64,000 bases of DNA from JAWVFN01 sp963696625 (lineage in GTDB: Bacteria; Actinomycetota; Thermoleophilia; Solirubrobacterales; 70-9). Location: positions 103,006 through 167,005 of the forward strand of contig CAVOKZ010000033.1 in the NCBI GenBank assembly GCA_963696625.1, written 5' to 3'. The position numbers were made by a program, and so were the translations under genes. This document shows, one piece after another, positions 41,906-49,770 of the stretch; the first letter of the stretch is position 1; each line of letters begins with the position of its first letter. The notes under the pieces were generated by a model. That model did not search any database. It worked only from the letters and a program-made list of their open reading frames with translations, and was not told the origin of the DNA.

Positions 41906-42520
41906 CTAGCTCACCGGGGCGCCGGCCTCGACCCGGGGCTCGAGCCCCGCGCAGATCGTCTCGACCACGAGCAGCTTGGCGCGTTCGTAGTCGTCATCCG
42001 CGCCGGGCATGACGCCGAAGATCCAGCCGGTGAGCAGCTGCTCGATCGCGCCGTAGAAGAGCATCGAGGCGAACGCGGCGTCGACGTCGGAGCGGAACAG
42101 GCCCTGGGCCTGGGCGTCGGCGACGATCTTCTCGATCGCCTCGTAGGCCTGGCGGATCTCGGAGAGGTGGGTGCGCCCGAAGCTGTTCGCGGCCCGGGTG
42201 ACCTCGACGATCACGACCTTCATCAGCTCGGGGTCGTGGCGGTAGGACTCGATGATGAACCCGGCGACCGCGGCGAGCTTCTCGCGCGGGGTCTCGAGGC
42301 TGCGGTCCGCCTCGGCGCTCGCCTCGAGCAGCAGCGACCAGCGCTCGCTGAAGACCTCGTTCAGCATCTGGTCCTTGGAATCGAAGTAGTGGTAGACGAG
42401 GCCGTAGGCGACGCCCGCCTCGGCGGCGATGTCGGAGACGCGGCAGTTGTGGAATCCCTGGCGGGCGAAGACGCGGATCGCGGCGTCGAGGATCTGGCGG
42501 CGCTTCTCGGTGGCGGCCAT
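41906..42520 (-). CDS. TetR-family transcriptional regulator
   Basis: A 204-residue repressor-type protein. The N-terminal HTH is typical (RRQILDAAIRVFARQGFHNCRVSDIAAEAGVAYGLVYHYFDSKDQML), followed by an all-helical ligand domain resembling fatty-acid-responsive regulators (RHDPELMKVVIVEVTRAANSFG). ATG 42520 overlaps the nitrilase stop by one base, so repressor and enzyme are co-translated. A palindrome at 43353-43368 upstream of the nitrilase is its likely operator. Confidence 0.9.
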   Translation of the reverse strand: MAATEKRRQILDAAIRVFARQGFHNCRVSDIAAEAGVAYGLVYHYFDSKDQMLNEVFSERWSLLLEASAEADRSLETPREKLAAVAGFIIESYRHDPELMKVVIVEVTRAANSFGRTHLSEIRQAYEAIEKIVADAQAQGLFRSDVDAAFASMLFYGAIEQLLTGWIFGVMPGADDDYERAKLLVVETICAGLEPRVEAGAPVS

Positions 42521-43347
42521 CAGACCGCGACCTCGGTCGAGTAGACCTCGGGCCGGCGGTTGGCCAGCGAGGGCAGGCTGGCGCGGATCTTCTCGAGCTC
42601 GTCGAGGTCGAGGTCGGCGGCGGCGAACCCCGGGCCGCCGGAGACCTCGGCGAGGACGCGGCCCCACGGATCGGCGATCAGCGAGTGGCCGAAGGAGTCG
42701 TAGTGGGGCGGCGCCCCGCCGACCTGGTTGGCGGCGAGCAGGAAGGCCTGGTTCTCGATCGCCCGCGCGCGCAGCAGCACCTCCCAGTGGTCGCGCCCGG
42801 TCTCGGCGGTGAACGCCGAGGGCACGGTGAGGATGCGGGCGCCGCGGACGGCGAGCACCCGGTAGAGCTCCGGGAAGCGCAGGTCGTAACAGACCGACAT
42901 GCCGACCTCGACTCCACCGGCCTCGCCGACGACGATCTCCCCGCCGGGCTCCTCGGTCTCGGACTCGCGGTAGGCGACCCCGCCGACGTCGCCGTCGAAC
43001 ATGTGGATCTTGCGGTACACGGCCTGGATCTCACCGTCGCCGTTGATGAGGACGGAAGTGTTGGCCAGTTTGTCGCCGTCGCCCGAGTCCCGGCGCTCGG
43101 TGATGCTGCCGGCCACCAGGTCGACTCCGAGCTCGCGAGCCCACGAACGCGCGGCCTCGATCGAGGGACCGTCGAGCGGCTCGGCGCCGGCCTCGAGGTC
43201 CTCGGGCGAACCGAGCACGGTCCATTTCTCGGGCAGGACGACGAGGTCCGCTCCTTCGGCGGCGGCTTCGCGGACGAGGCGCTCGGCGCTCTCCAGGTTC
43301 CGAGCCTTGTCTGCGGTCGAGTTGAGCTGTACGACGGCGGCGCGCAT
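42520..43347 (-). CDS. Carbon-nitrogen hydrolase (nitrilase superfamily)
   Basis: A 275-residue cytoplasmic amidase-like enzyme. The Glu-Lys-Cys triad is visible: Glu in VVLPEKW, Lys in AVYRKIHMFD, Cys in GMSVCYDLRFPELYR. The YRKIHMFD and CYDLRFPE text is closest to the Nit2/omega-amidase and Nit1 branches (metabolite repair of deaminated glutathione or alpha-keto-acid amides). ATG 43347 begins the fold; an upstream in-frame start would run through the operator. The substrate is open. Confidence 0.88.
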   Translation of the reverse strand: MRAAVVQLNSTADKARNLESAERLVREAAAEGADLVVLPEKWTVLGSPEDLEAGAEPLDGPSIEAARSWARELGVDLVAGSITERRDSGDGDKLANTSVLINGDGEIQAVYRKIHMFDGDVGGVAYRESETEEPGGEIVVGEAGGVEVGMSVCYDLRFPELYRVLAVRGARILTVPSAFTAETGRDHWEVLLRARAIENQAFLLAANQVGGAPPHYDSFGHSLIADPWGRVLAEVSGGPGFAAADLDLDELEKIRASLPSLANRRPEVYSTEVAV

Positions 43348-43352
43348 ACTGG

Positions 43353-43368
43353 TTGACTGACCAGTCAA
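43353..43368. promoter_or_regulatory. Probable TetR operator
   Basis: TTGACTGACCAGTCAA has perfect 7-bp arms around a 2-bp centre. It lies 5 bp upstream of the nitrilase ATG and 18 bp before the divergent acyltransferase-like gene, so bound TetR could control both. TGACTG..CAGTCA sites are common for TetR-family repressors in actinobacteria. Confidence 0.75.
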
Positions 43369-43385
43369 TCGGTTGAGGCCAGTAT

Positions 43386-44369
43386 ATGGCGATGGGCCGA
43401 TCCGAAACACCATCTCCGTCCGCTGGGATCGAAGCTGCGCTCGAGGAAATCGAGTGCCCCACGGCCGGCTACATCACGGTCGGCGACGCCCCCTGGTGGG
43501 AGCGCCTCTACTGCCGCGAGCGGCCGCACCGCCTCCTCCCCGCGGCGCTGGCGATGCCGCTCGCGCGCCTCGCCGGGCAGCTGGCGATCTACCGCTCGGA
43601 CCCGCGTGACCAGGCGCTCGCACGCGCATGGTCGATCACCCGCTCGACCGACGTCAAGGTGCTGCGCCGATGGGCGCGGGCCAACCTGCGCGAATACCGG
43701 ATGCAGGACGAGATGTTCTGGCGCCCCTGGCTCGACCGGCGAATGCGGATCGAGGGCATCGAGCGCCTCGACGAGGCCCGCGCGCCGGGTCGCGGCGTGA
43801 TCGTCGCCGGGCTTCACCTCGGGCCCATGGCTTCGTTCCAGCACGCCCTGACTCTGCGCCTCGCCGCGGACGACGCCCGCCTTTACATCGCGCGCTGGGA
43901 CAAGATCGAGCCCGGCAAGGTGACCACCGGCTCGCGCTCGCGCTACCTGCCGGCCAAGGTCGCCCGCCTCGAACGCGACGGCGCTCGCTTCGTCGGCCGC
44001 GGCGGCGCATACGCGATCTTCCGCGAGCTGCTCGAGCGGGGCAAGACCTGCTGGCTCGCGATCGACACCGCGGCAACCAAGCGCGGCCGAGTCGCAGAGT
44101 TCGTCAACCGCGAGGTCCGCTTCGCCACCGGCCTCGTCTCGCTCGCGCTGGAGACCGGAGCGACGATCGTCCCCGCCCACGCGATCCGCGACGGCCACAA
44201 GCCCGGCGGCCGCCTGCTCGAGCCGATCTTCGCCGGCTACTTCGACGACCCGGAGGAGCTGCACGCCCATCTCCTCGGCATCGGCTCAAATGTGGTGCTC
44301 GAGCACCCGCACCAGATCATGCCCGACATGACCGTGGCAATGGACTGGGGCAGGCTCGCCGAAACCTAA
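43386..44369 (+). CDS. LpxL/PatA-like acyltransferase family protein
   Basis: About 327 residues. The middle (GVIVAGLHLGPMASFQHALTLRL, ARFVGRGGAYAIFRELLERGKTCWLAIDTAA, VRFATGLVSLALETGATIVPAHAIRD) matches the lipid-A-acyltransferase-like family, whose actinobacterial members (PatA) acylate phosphatidylinositol mannosides. The catalytic His is present, but the acidic residue of the H-x4-D/E motif is not (HLGPMA), so activity is doubtful or differs. No N-terminal membrane helix is evident; the N-terminus is acidic. Start ATG 43386 or 43392. Shares a control region with the nitrilase/TetR pair. Confidence 0.7.
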   Translation: MAMGRSETPSPSAGIEAALEEIECPTAGYITVGDAPWWERLYCRERPHRLLPAALAMPLARLAGQLAIYRSDPRDQALARAWSITRSTDVKVLRRWARANLREYRMQDEMFWRPWLDRRMRIEGIERLDEARAPGRGVIVAGLHLGPMASFQHALTLRLAADDARLYIARWDKIEPGKVTTGSRSRYLPAKVARLERDGARFVGRGGAYAIFRELLERGKTCWLAIDTAATKRGRVAEFVNREVRFATGLVSLALETGATIVPAHAIRDGHKPGGRLLEPIFAGYFDDPEELHAHLLGIGSNVVLEHPHQIMPDMTVAMDWGRLAET

Positions 44370-44384
44370 AGGTGTCAGACCTGG

Positions 44385-45092
44385 CTACTCCTCCGCGCCG
44401 CGCCGGCGCTCGAGCTCGGCGACGAGCGCCTTCGTGTGCATCGCCGAGAGCAGGTCGTTCAGCGGCTGGTTGCCGGCGTTGATCAGCTCCAGCACCCGGT
44501 CGGGGTCCATCTCGCCGGCGAGGCGCTTCATGATCACGTCGACCTCCTGCTTGACCAGCACCGCCATCGCCTCCTTGTAGCGGAGCGTGTCGTAGACGGT
44601 GAAGCCGATGCGCTCGTCGTAGCCGCCGGCGCGGAAGCGCGAGATTGCCTCGACGATTCGCACGTCGGTCGGCGAGTAGCCGGACTTGTTCGGGTTGATC
44701 ACCTCGAGCTCGGCGAGCCGGTCGAGCGCGTCCTGGGGAACGCCGTAGAGGTTGCGGACATCGGCGGCGCTGATCCGCTCGTCCTCGCCGGCCAGCGCCC
44801 GCTCGAGCAGCCGATCGCCGAGCTCGAGCAGCGCCTCGGCGCGCCCCGGATCCTCCTCGAGCAGCTCGCGGATCACCTTCAGCGGCATGAAGCGCTCCTC
44901 CTGGAGCTGCTTGATCAGGCGGATCCGCTCGACGAACTCGGGCGGGTAGTAGGCCATGTTGCGCGAGGTCTTGACCGGCTCGGGCAGCAGCCCCTCGCGC
45001 AGGTAGTGCTTGATCGTCGCCGCCGAGACCCCGGAGGCCTCGGCGAGCTGCTTCATCCGCAGCAGGCCGTCCTCCGTTGCGGGCGTGCTCAT
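44385..45092 (-). CDS. MerR-family transcriptional regulator
   Basis: A 235-residue regulator. The N-terminal winged helix reads RMKQLAEASGVSAATIKHYLREGLLPEPVKTSRNMAYYPPEFVERIRLIKQLQEERFMPLKVIRELL, followed by a ~130-residue helical effector domain with a second DNA-binding-like stretch (DALDRLAELEVINPNKSGYSPTDVRIVEAI). ATG 45092 overlaps the CoA-transferase stop (ATGA), so it probably regulates the acyl-CoA operon it belongs to. No Cys cluster for metal sensing. Confidence 0.87.
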   Translation of the reverse strand: MSTPATEDGLLRMKQLAEASGVSAATIKHYLREGLLPEPVKTSRNMAYYPPEFVERIRLIKQLQEERFMPLKVIRELLEEDPGRAEALLELGDRLLERALAGEDERISAADVRNLYGVPQDALDRLAELEVINPNKSGYSPTDVRIVEAISRFRAGGYDERIGFTVYDTLRYKEAMAVLVKQEVDVIMKRLAGEMDPDRVLELINAGNQPLNDLLSAMHTKALVAELERRRGAEE

Positions 45093-46342
45093 GGCAGGAA
45101 GCTGCCGGCCTTCCCGGCGGGGGGTCCGCCGACCACGTCGGAGGAGATCAAGGCCTCGATCTCCTCGGCGGAGTACCCGGCGTCTTCGAGCACCTCCTCG
45201 GTGTGCTCGCCGAGGACCGGCCCCGGAAGGCGGTTCGGGTCGCCCGGGGTGCGCGACATCTTCACCGGCACCCCGAGCAGCTTCACGTCGTCGGCGCCGG
45301 GCTGGTCGAGCTCGACGACCATCTCGCGCTCCTTGACGAGGTCCGATTCGAGCGCCTCGCCGAGGTCGAGCACGGGCTCGAGGCAGCAGTCGTGGGTGGA
45401 GGCGAACTCGGCCCACTCGGCGCGGGTGCGCTCCTTGAAGATCTTCACGACCTCGGCGTGGGCCTCGGAGCCCGGGGGATCGAAGGCCTTGTCGGCGAGG
45501 TCGGGGCGCTCGACGCCCTCGCAGAACGCGGCCCAGAACTTCGGCTCGAGCGCACCGAGGGTGACGTCGCCGTCCCTGCAGGCGTAGGGCCGGTAACAGA
45601 TGTAGCCGCCGGTGAGGCTCTCGCGGCCGCGGGTCGGCACGTTGCCGTCGGCCAGCACCGCGGCCGCGGCCATCGCCATCCAGGCGAGCGAGCCGTCCGT
45701 CATCGAGACGTCGACGAACTGGCCCTCGCCCGATCGCTCGCGCTCGCGCAGCGCCGCCATGATCCCGAAGGCGGCCATCAGCCCGCCGCCGCCGAGGTCG
45801 GCGATCTGGCCGCCGGACTGGACCGGCGGGCCGTCGGGGTCGCCGGAGAGCGCGAGCACGCCGTTGAGGCCGAGGTAGTTCATGTCGTGGCCCGCTCGCG
45901 CGGTGTTGGGGCCGGTCTGCCCGTAGCCGGAGATCGCGCAGTAGACGAGGCCGGGGTTCTCCTGCTTGAGGCGCTCGTAGCCGACGCCGAGCTTGTCCAG
46001 AACGCCCGGGCGGAACGACTCGAGGACGACGTCGTAGTCGCGGGCGAGCCGCAGCAGAACCGCCTTGCCCTCCTCCTTCTTCAGGTCGAGGCGAATCGAG
46101 CGCTTGTTGCGGTTGAGCCCGAGGAAGTAGGCCGACTTGGCCGAGTCCTCGGCGCCCTCGTGGTAGGGCGGCGCCCAGCGCACGTAGTCGCCCATGCCGG
46201 TGTCCTCGACCTTCAGGACCTCGGCGCCAAAATCAGCCAAGAGCAGGCTGCAGAAGCCACCGGGAAGAAGCCGAGAAAGGTCGAGGACTTTGACATCGCT
46301 CAAAGGCAGGTCGCTGGTCGCTGGTCTCTGGTCGCTGGTCAT
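45089..46342 (-). CDS. CaiB/BaiF family III CoA-transferase
   Basis: About 417 residues: VKVLDLSRLLPGGFCSLLLADFGAEVLKVEDTGMGDYVRW, LNRNKRSIRLDLKKEEGKAVLLRLARDYDVVLESFRPGVLDKLG, YCAISGYGQTGP with the nucleophilic Asp in GHDMNYLGLNG. It moves CoA between acyl groups or racemises 2-methylacyl-CoAs. The first 11 codons (MTSDQRPATSD) are encoded by the left arm of a repeat element, so the ancestral start is unclear; TTG 46303 is an alternative just inside. Part of an operon with BKACE, carboxyltransferase and enoyl-CoA hydratase. Confidence 0.9.
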   Translation of the reverse strand: MTSDQRPATSDLPLSDVKVLDLSRLLPGGFCSLLLADFGAEVLKVEDTGMGDYVRWAPPYHEGAEDSAKSAYFLGLNRNKRSIRLDLKKEEGKAVLLRLARDYDVVLESFRPGVLDKLGVGYERLKQENPGLVYCAISGYGQTGPNTARAGHDMNYLGLNGVLALSGDPDGPPVQSGGQIADLGGGGLMAAFGIMAALRERERSGEGQFVDVSMTDGSLAWMAMAAAAVLADGNVPTRGRESLTGGYICYRPYACRDGDVTLGALEPKFWAAFCEGVERPDLADKAFDPPGSEAHAEVVKIFKERTRAEWAEFASTHDCCLEPVLDLGEALESDLVKEREMVVELDQPGADDVKLLGVPVKMSRTPGDPNRLPGPVLGEHTEEVLEDAGYSAEEIEALISSDVVGGPPAGKAGSFLP

Positions 46343-46380
46343 CGCAGTTTCCAGCGGCTAGCGGCCAGTGGCCAGCGGCC
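46309..46380. repeat. Heptamer inverted-repeat element, gene-less copy
   Basis: A 72-bp unit: left arm of four GGTCGCT-type heptamers plus GG (46309-46338), 12-base loop, right arm (46351-46380) of inverted GGCCGCT-type heptamers. Arms pair at 23 of 30 positions; four of the mismatches would be G-U pairs in RNA. The heptamers match those flanking the four-helix-bundle gene at 7954-8377. It sits between two operon genes and codes for the end of one (RPLATGR) and the beginning of the next (SDQRPATSD). Confidence 0.7.
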
Positions 46381-47254
46381 GCTTCTTGAGCCCGAGCAGG
46401 TCTCTGGCCTCCTCCACCGTCGCGGCTCTCCTTCCGATGTCCTCCGCCATCTGCCTCGCCTTGGCGATCAGCTCGCCGTTCGACTTCGCCATCTCTCCAT
46501 TGGGCAGATACAGATTGTCCTCGAGCCCGGCGCGGACGTTGCCGCCGAGGTTGAGCGCGGCGGCGAGCAGCTTCCACTGGTCGCGCGAGACCCCGATCAC
46601 CTGCCAGTTGTTCGGGCCCTCCGGCCCGCCGGGGATCTGCTCGCTCATGAAGCGGACGTTGGGCGGCACCGGTCGGATGCCGCCGGTGACGCCCATCACC
46701 AGCGAGATCTGCAGCGGCGGCTCGAGCGTGCCCATGTCGAGGAACGGGTCGAGGTTGGCGACGTGGCCGGCGTCGAAGCACTCGTGCTCGGGCTGGATCC
46801 CGAGCTCGTTCATCTCGTCCAAGAACTGCGAGATGAGATCGAAGCTGTTCTCGAACACCGCCTTGAACACCCAGTCCTTGCGCCGCCGCGAGTACTTGGC
46901 GTAGTTCATCGAGCTCATGTTGAGCGCGGCGACATCGGGCTTCAGCGCCCGCAGGTAGGCAAGCCGCTTCTCGAGCGGGACCCCGATCGCCCCGGTCGAG
47001 TAGTTGATGATCACGTCGTCGACCTCGGCGCGGATCGCCTCGGTGATCGCCTGGAAGTCCTCGATCTCGTAGCTCGGCGTGCCGTCGGGCGTGCGCGCAT
47101 GGATGTGGATCTGGCTCGCGCCTTCGTCGACCGAACGACGCGCCTCGGCGGCGTACTCCTCGGGCGTGTAAGGGATCGCCGGGCACTGATCGCGATTGGC
47201 GATCGCCCCCGAGATCGAGTTGCTGATGATCACCGGGTCTTCGAATCTGCTCAT
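46358..47254 (-). CDS. Beta-keto acid cleavage enzyme (BKACE, DUF849)
   Basis: About 298 residues of the BKACE family (formerly DUF849), zinc enzymes that condense a beta-keto acid with acetyl-CoA and split the product. Visible: SRFEDPVIISNSISGAI, ASQIHIHARTPDGTPS (metal His pair), DVIINYSTGAIGVPLEKRL, PEHECFDAGHVANL, SLVMGVTGGIRP, GNVRAGLEDNLYLPNGEMAKSN. The last residues are encoded by the heptamer repeat. ATG 47254 overlaps the carboxyltransferase stop (ATGA). In context, it may supply CoA esters to the same pathway. Confidence 0.9.
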   Translation of the reverse strand: MSRFEDPVIISNSISGAIANRDQCPAIPYTPEEYAAEARRSVDEGASQIHIHARTPDGTPSYEIEDFQAITEAIRAEVDDVIINYSTGAIGVPLEKRLAYLRALKPDVAALNMSSMNYAKYSRRRKDWVFKAVFENSFDLISQFLDEMNELGIQPEHECFDAGHVANLDPFLDMGTLEPPLQISLVMGVTGGIRPVPPNVRFMSEQIPGGPEGPNNWQVIGVSRDQWKLLAAALNLGGNVRAGLEDNLYLPNGEMAKSNGELIAKARQMAEDIGRRAATVEEARDLLGLKKRPLATGR

Positions 47255-48855
47255 ACGGGCATCACTCCATGCTTCTTCCAGGGCCTCTCGACCCGCTTGT
47301 CGTTGGCCATCCGCAGCGCCTTGATCACGGTCGGGCGCGTCTCGCGCGGGTCGATGATGTCGTCGATCACCGCGTTGCCGGCGGCGATGTAGGGGTCGAT
47401 GGTCTGGCGGACCGCGTCGAGCATCGCCTCGCGCGTCGCCTCGGGGTCGTCGGCGGCCTCGATCGCCGAGCGGCCGATGATGTTGACCGCGCCCTCGGCG
47501 CCCATCACCGAGATCTCGGCGCCGGGCCAGGCGACGATCATGTCGGGCTCATAGGCCTTGCCGTTCATCACGTAGTAGCCGGCGCCGTAGGCCTTGCGCA
47601 CGACGACGGTCACTTTCGGCACCGTCGCCCGCGAGATCGCGTAGAGCATCTTCGCCCCGTGGCGGATGATCCCGGCGTGCTCGACCTTCGAGCCGACCAT
47701 GAACCCGGGCACGTCCTGGAGGAAGAGCAGCGGGATGTTGAAGGCGTCGCAGAGGTTGACGAAGCGCGCCGCCTTGTCGGCCGAGTCGTTCTCGAGGATC
47801 CCGCCGAGCTGCTTGGGCTGGTTGGCGACGATGCCGCACGGCTGCCCGCCGAACCGCGCGAGGCAGGTGATGATCGTTTTCGCGAACTTCGGCTTGATGT
47901 CGAAGTACTCGCCGTCGTCGACGATCTCTTCGATGATCTCGTACATGTCATAGGGCTGGCGGCTGGAGTCGGGGACGATCTCCATCAGCTTCTCCGACAT
48001 GCGGTCGATGGGGTCGTCGGTCTCGCGCAGCGGCGGCTTCTGCTCGCAGTTCTGCGGAAAGTAGGAGAGGTAGTCCTTGATCTTGGCGATGCATTCCTCG
48101 TCGTCCTTCACCTCGAGGTCGCCGACGCCCGACTTGCGGCAGTGGACCTTGGCGCCGCCGAGGTCCTCCATCGAGATGTCCTCGCCGGTGACGGCCTTGG
48201 TCAGGTGCGGACCGGCGAGCGCCATCGCTCCCTGGCCGGAGACCATGGGGACGAAGTCGGAGAGCCCCGGGATGTAGGCGGTGCCCGCCGCGCAGGGCCC
48301 GAGCATGCCGGCGACGAGCGGGATCACGCCCGACATCTCGACCTCCTCGCGGAACAGGTGCCCCGAGCCGGCGAACAGCGAGCCGGTCGCCTCCTGGATC
48401 CGCGCTCCGGCCGAGTCCAGCAGCCAGACGAACGGCATCCGCTTCGACAGCGCCAGCTCGCGCAGGCGGGTGACCTTGAGCTCGCCGGTCATCCCCATCG
48501 AGCCGGCCATCACGGTGAAGTCATAGGCGGCGATCGCGGCTGGGCGGCCGTTGACGTCGCCCCAGCCGGTGATCACGCCGTCGGCGGGCGCCTCCTTGCC
48601 CTTCATCGCGGGCTGGGAGAAGTGCGGGCGGCCGTGGATCCCCATCTCGACGAAGGTGCCTTCGTCGACGAGCAGACCGATGCGCTCGCGCGCGGTCAGC
48701 TTGCCGGCGTCGTGCTGCTTGGCGATCTTCTCCTCGCCGCCGCCGAGCTTCGCCTTCGCCCGGGCCTCGTGAAGTTGATCGGTCAGCTCGTCCAGAGGGG
48801 ACGTCCCGGGAAGCTTGTGCTCTTTTGCCTTGTTCGTCTCGTCAGTCGCGGCCAC
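47251..48855 (-). CDS. Acyl-CoA carboxylase, carboxyltransferase (beta) subunit
   Basis: About 534 residues of the PccB/AccD family, transferring CO2 from biotin to an acyl-CoA (propionyl-, acetyl- or methylcrotonyl-CoA). Motifs: KLTARERIGLLVDEGTFVEM, VWLLDSAGARIQEATGS, GPCAAGTAYIPGLSDFVPMV, GGAKVHCRKSGVGD, LFLQDVPGFMVGSKVEHAGIIRHGAKML, RKAYGAGYYVMNGKAYEPD, VINPY-type end. GTG 48855 overlaps the enoyl-CoA hydratase stop by one base and has AAAGG upstream; GTG 48870 is an alternative. No biotin carboxylase gene is adjacent; the 70-residue biotinyl protein at 62595 is the only carrier in the window. Confidence 0.92.
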   Translation of the reverse strand: MAATDETNKAKEHKLPGTSPLDELTDQLHEARAKAKLGGGEEKIAKQHDAGKLTARERIGLLVDEGTFVEMGIHGRPHFSQPAMKGKEAPADGVITGWGDVNGRPAAIAAYDFTVMAGSMGMTGELKVTRLRELALSKRMPFVWLLDSAGARIQEATGSLFAGSGHLFREEVEMSGVIPLVAGMLGPCAAGTAYIPGLSDFVPMVSGQGAMALAGPHLTKAVTGEDISMEDLGGAKVHCRKSGVGDLEVKDDEECIAKIKDYLSYFPQNCEQKPPLRETDDPIDRMSEKLMEIVPDSSRQPYDMYEIIEEIVDDGEYFDIKPKFAKTIITCLARFGGQPCGIVANQPKQLGGILENDSADKAARFVNLCDAFNIPLLFLQDVPGFMVGSKVEHAGIIRHGAKMLYAISRATVPKVTVVVRKAYGAGYYVMNGKAYEPDMIVAWPGAEISVMGAEGAVNIIGRSAIEAADDPEATREAMLDAVRQTIDPYIAAGNAVIDDIIDPRETRPTVIKALRMANDKRVERPWKKHGVMPV

Positions 48856-49652
48856 TACTTGCCTTTCCACTCCGGATCGCGTTTTTCAAAGAAGGCCTGC
48901 ACGCCCTCGAGGATGTCCTCGGTCGTGAACGTCAGCGAAAGCTGGGAGCGCAGGAACTCGAGCGCGTCGTCGAGGGCCATGTCCTGCTGGCGGTACATCG
49001 CGTCGTGGCCGATCCGCATCAGCACCGGGCTCTTCGAGGCGAGCTTGGTCGCCCACTCGTCGACGGCGTCCTTGAACTCGGCCTCGGGCACGACCTTGTT
49101 GGCCAGCCCGAACTCGACCGCCTGCTCCGCGGTGATCTGCTCGCCGAGCAGCATCATCTCGTTGACCTTCTTGCGCGGGACGTTGCGGTAGATGATCGCC
49201 ATGATCATGTAGGGGAAGGCGCCGACGTTGATCTCGGGAGTTCCGAAGCGCGCGCCCTCCTTGGCGATCAGCAGGTCGCACGAGAGCGCCAGCCCCATGC
49301 CGCCGGCGAGCACGTGGCCGTTGGCGGCGCAGAGCGAGGGTTTGCCGAGCCGCGGCATCAAACGGAAGAACTCGAGGAAGAGGTCCGAGGCGAAGTGCTT
49401 GGAGACCAGCGGCACGTCGGCCGCGAAGCCGCCGAGGTCGGCACCCGCGCAGAAGACCTTGTCGCCGGCGCCGGTGAGGACGACACAGCGGACGTCGTCG
49501 TCGGCCTTGGCGCGCTTCATCGCGTCGACCAGCTCGGTGAGCAGGGATCCCGAGAGCGCGTTGCGCTGATCGGGGCGGTTGAGCGTGGCCGTGGCCACAC
49601 CGTCCTTGACCTCGTAGAGCAGCTCCTCGTAGGAGGGGTTTTCCTCGCTCAC
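48855..49652 (-). CDS. Enoyl-CoA hydratase/isomerase family protein
   Basis: A 265-residue crotonase-fold enzyme: LNRPDQRNALSGSLLTEL, the oxyanion stretch FCAGADLGGF, GHVLAGGMGLALSCDLLIAKEGARFGTPEINVGAFPYM with catalytic-position Glu, and GLANKVVPEAEF. It is the first gene of the minus-strand acyl-CoA operon. GTG 49652 starts it. The 118-bp gap to the divergent acyl-CoA dehydrogenase contains a palindrome (49687-49706) that is a candidate operator. Confidence 0.9.
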   Translation of the reverse strand: MSEENPSYEELLYEVKDGVATATLNRPDQRNALSGSLLTELVDAMKRAKADDDVRCVVLTGAGDKVFCAGADLGGFAADVPLVSKHFASDLFLEFFRLMPRLGKPSLCAANGHVLAGGMGLALSCDLLIAKEGARFGTPEINVGAFPYMIMAIIYRNVPRKKVNEMMLLGEQITAEQAVEFGLANKVVPEAEFKDAVDEWATKLASKSPVLMRIGHDAMYRQQDMALDDALEFLRSQLSLTFTTEDILEGVQAFFEKRDPEWKGK

Positions 49653-49686
49653 GAGGCGGCAGCATACGACAATCCGTGCCTGTTGG

Positions 49687-49706
49687 GAAGTAGGAAGTTC
49701 TACTTC
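49687..49706. promoter_or_regulatory. Palindrome between divergent acyl-CoA genes
   Basis: GAAGTAG and CTACTTC are separated by 6 bp (perfect 7-bp arms). The site is AT-richer than its surroundings and midway between an enoyl-CoA hydratase operon and an acyl-CoA dehydrogenase, where a TetR- or FadR-type operator would be expected. Regulator unknown; the MerR gene at the operon's end is one candidate. Confidence 0.5.
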
Positions 49707-49770
49707 TTACTCTGATACTGTCCCTGCCTGCACCCCGCCTAGCGACCAAGACTTCAGGAGGAGACCTCAG

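Noticed and set aside
45077..47392. 771-residue open frame on the plus strand
   Set aside because: Antisense to CoA-transferase and BKACE genes that show clear family motifs; no motif in the long frame itself.
47269..49191. 640-residue open frame on the plus strand
   Set aside because: Shadow of the carboxyltransferase and enoyl-CoA hydratase genes.
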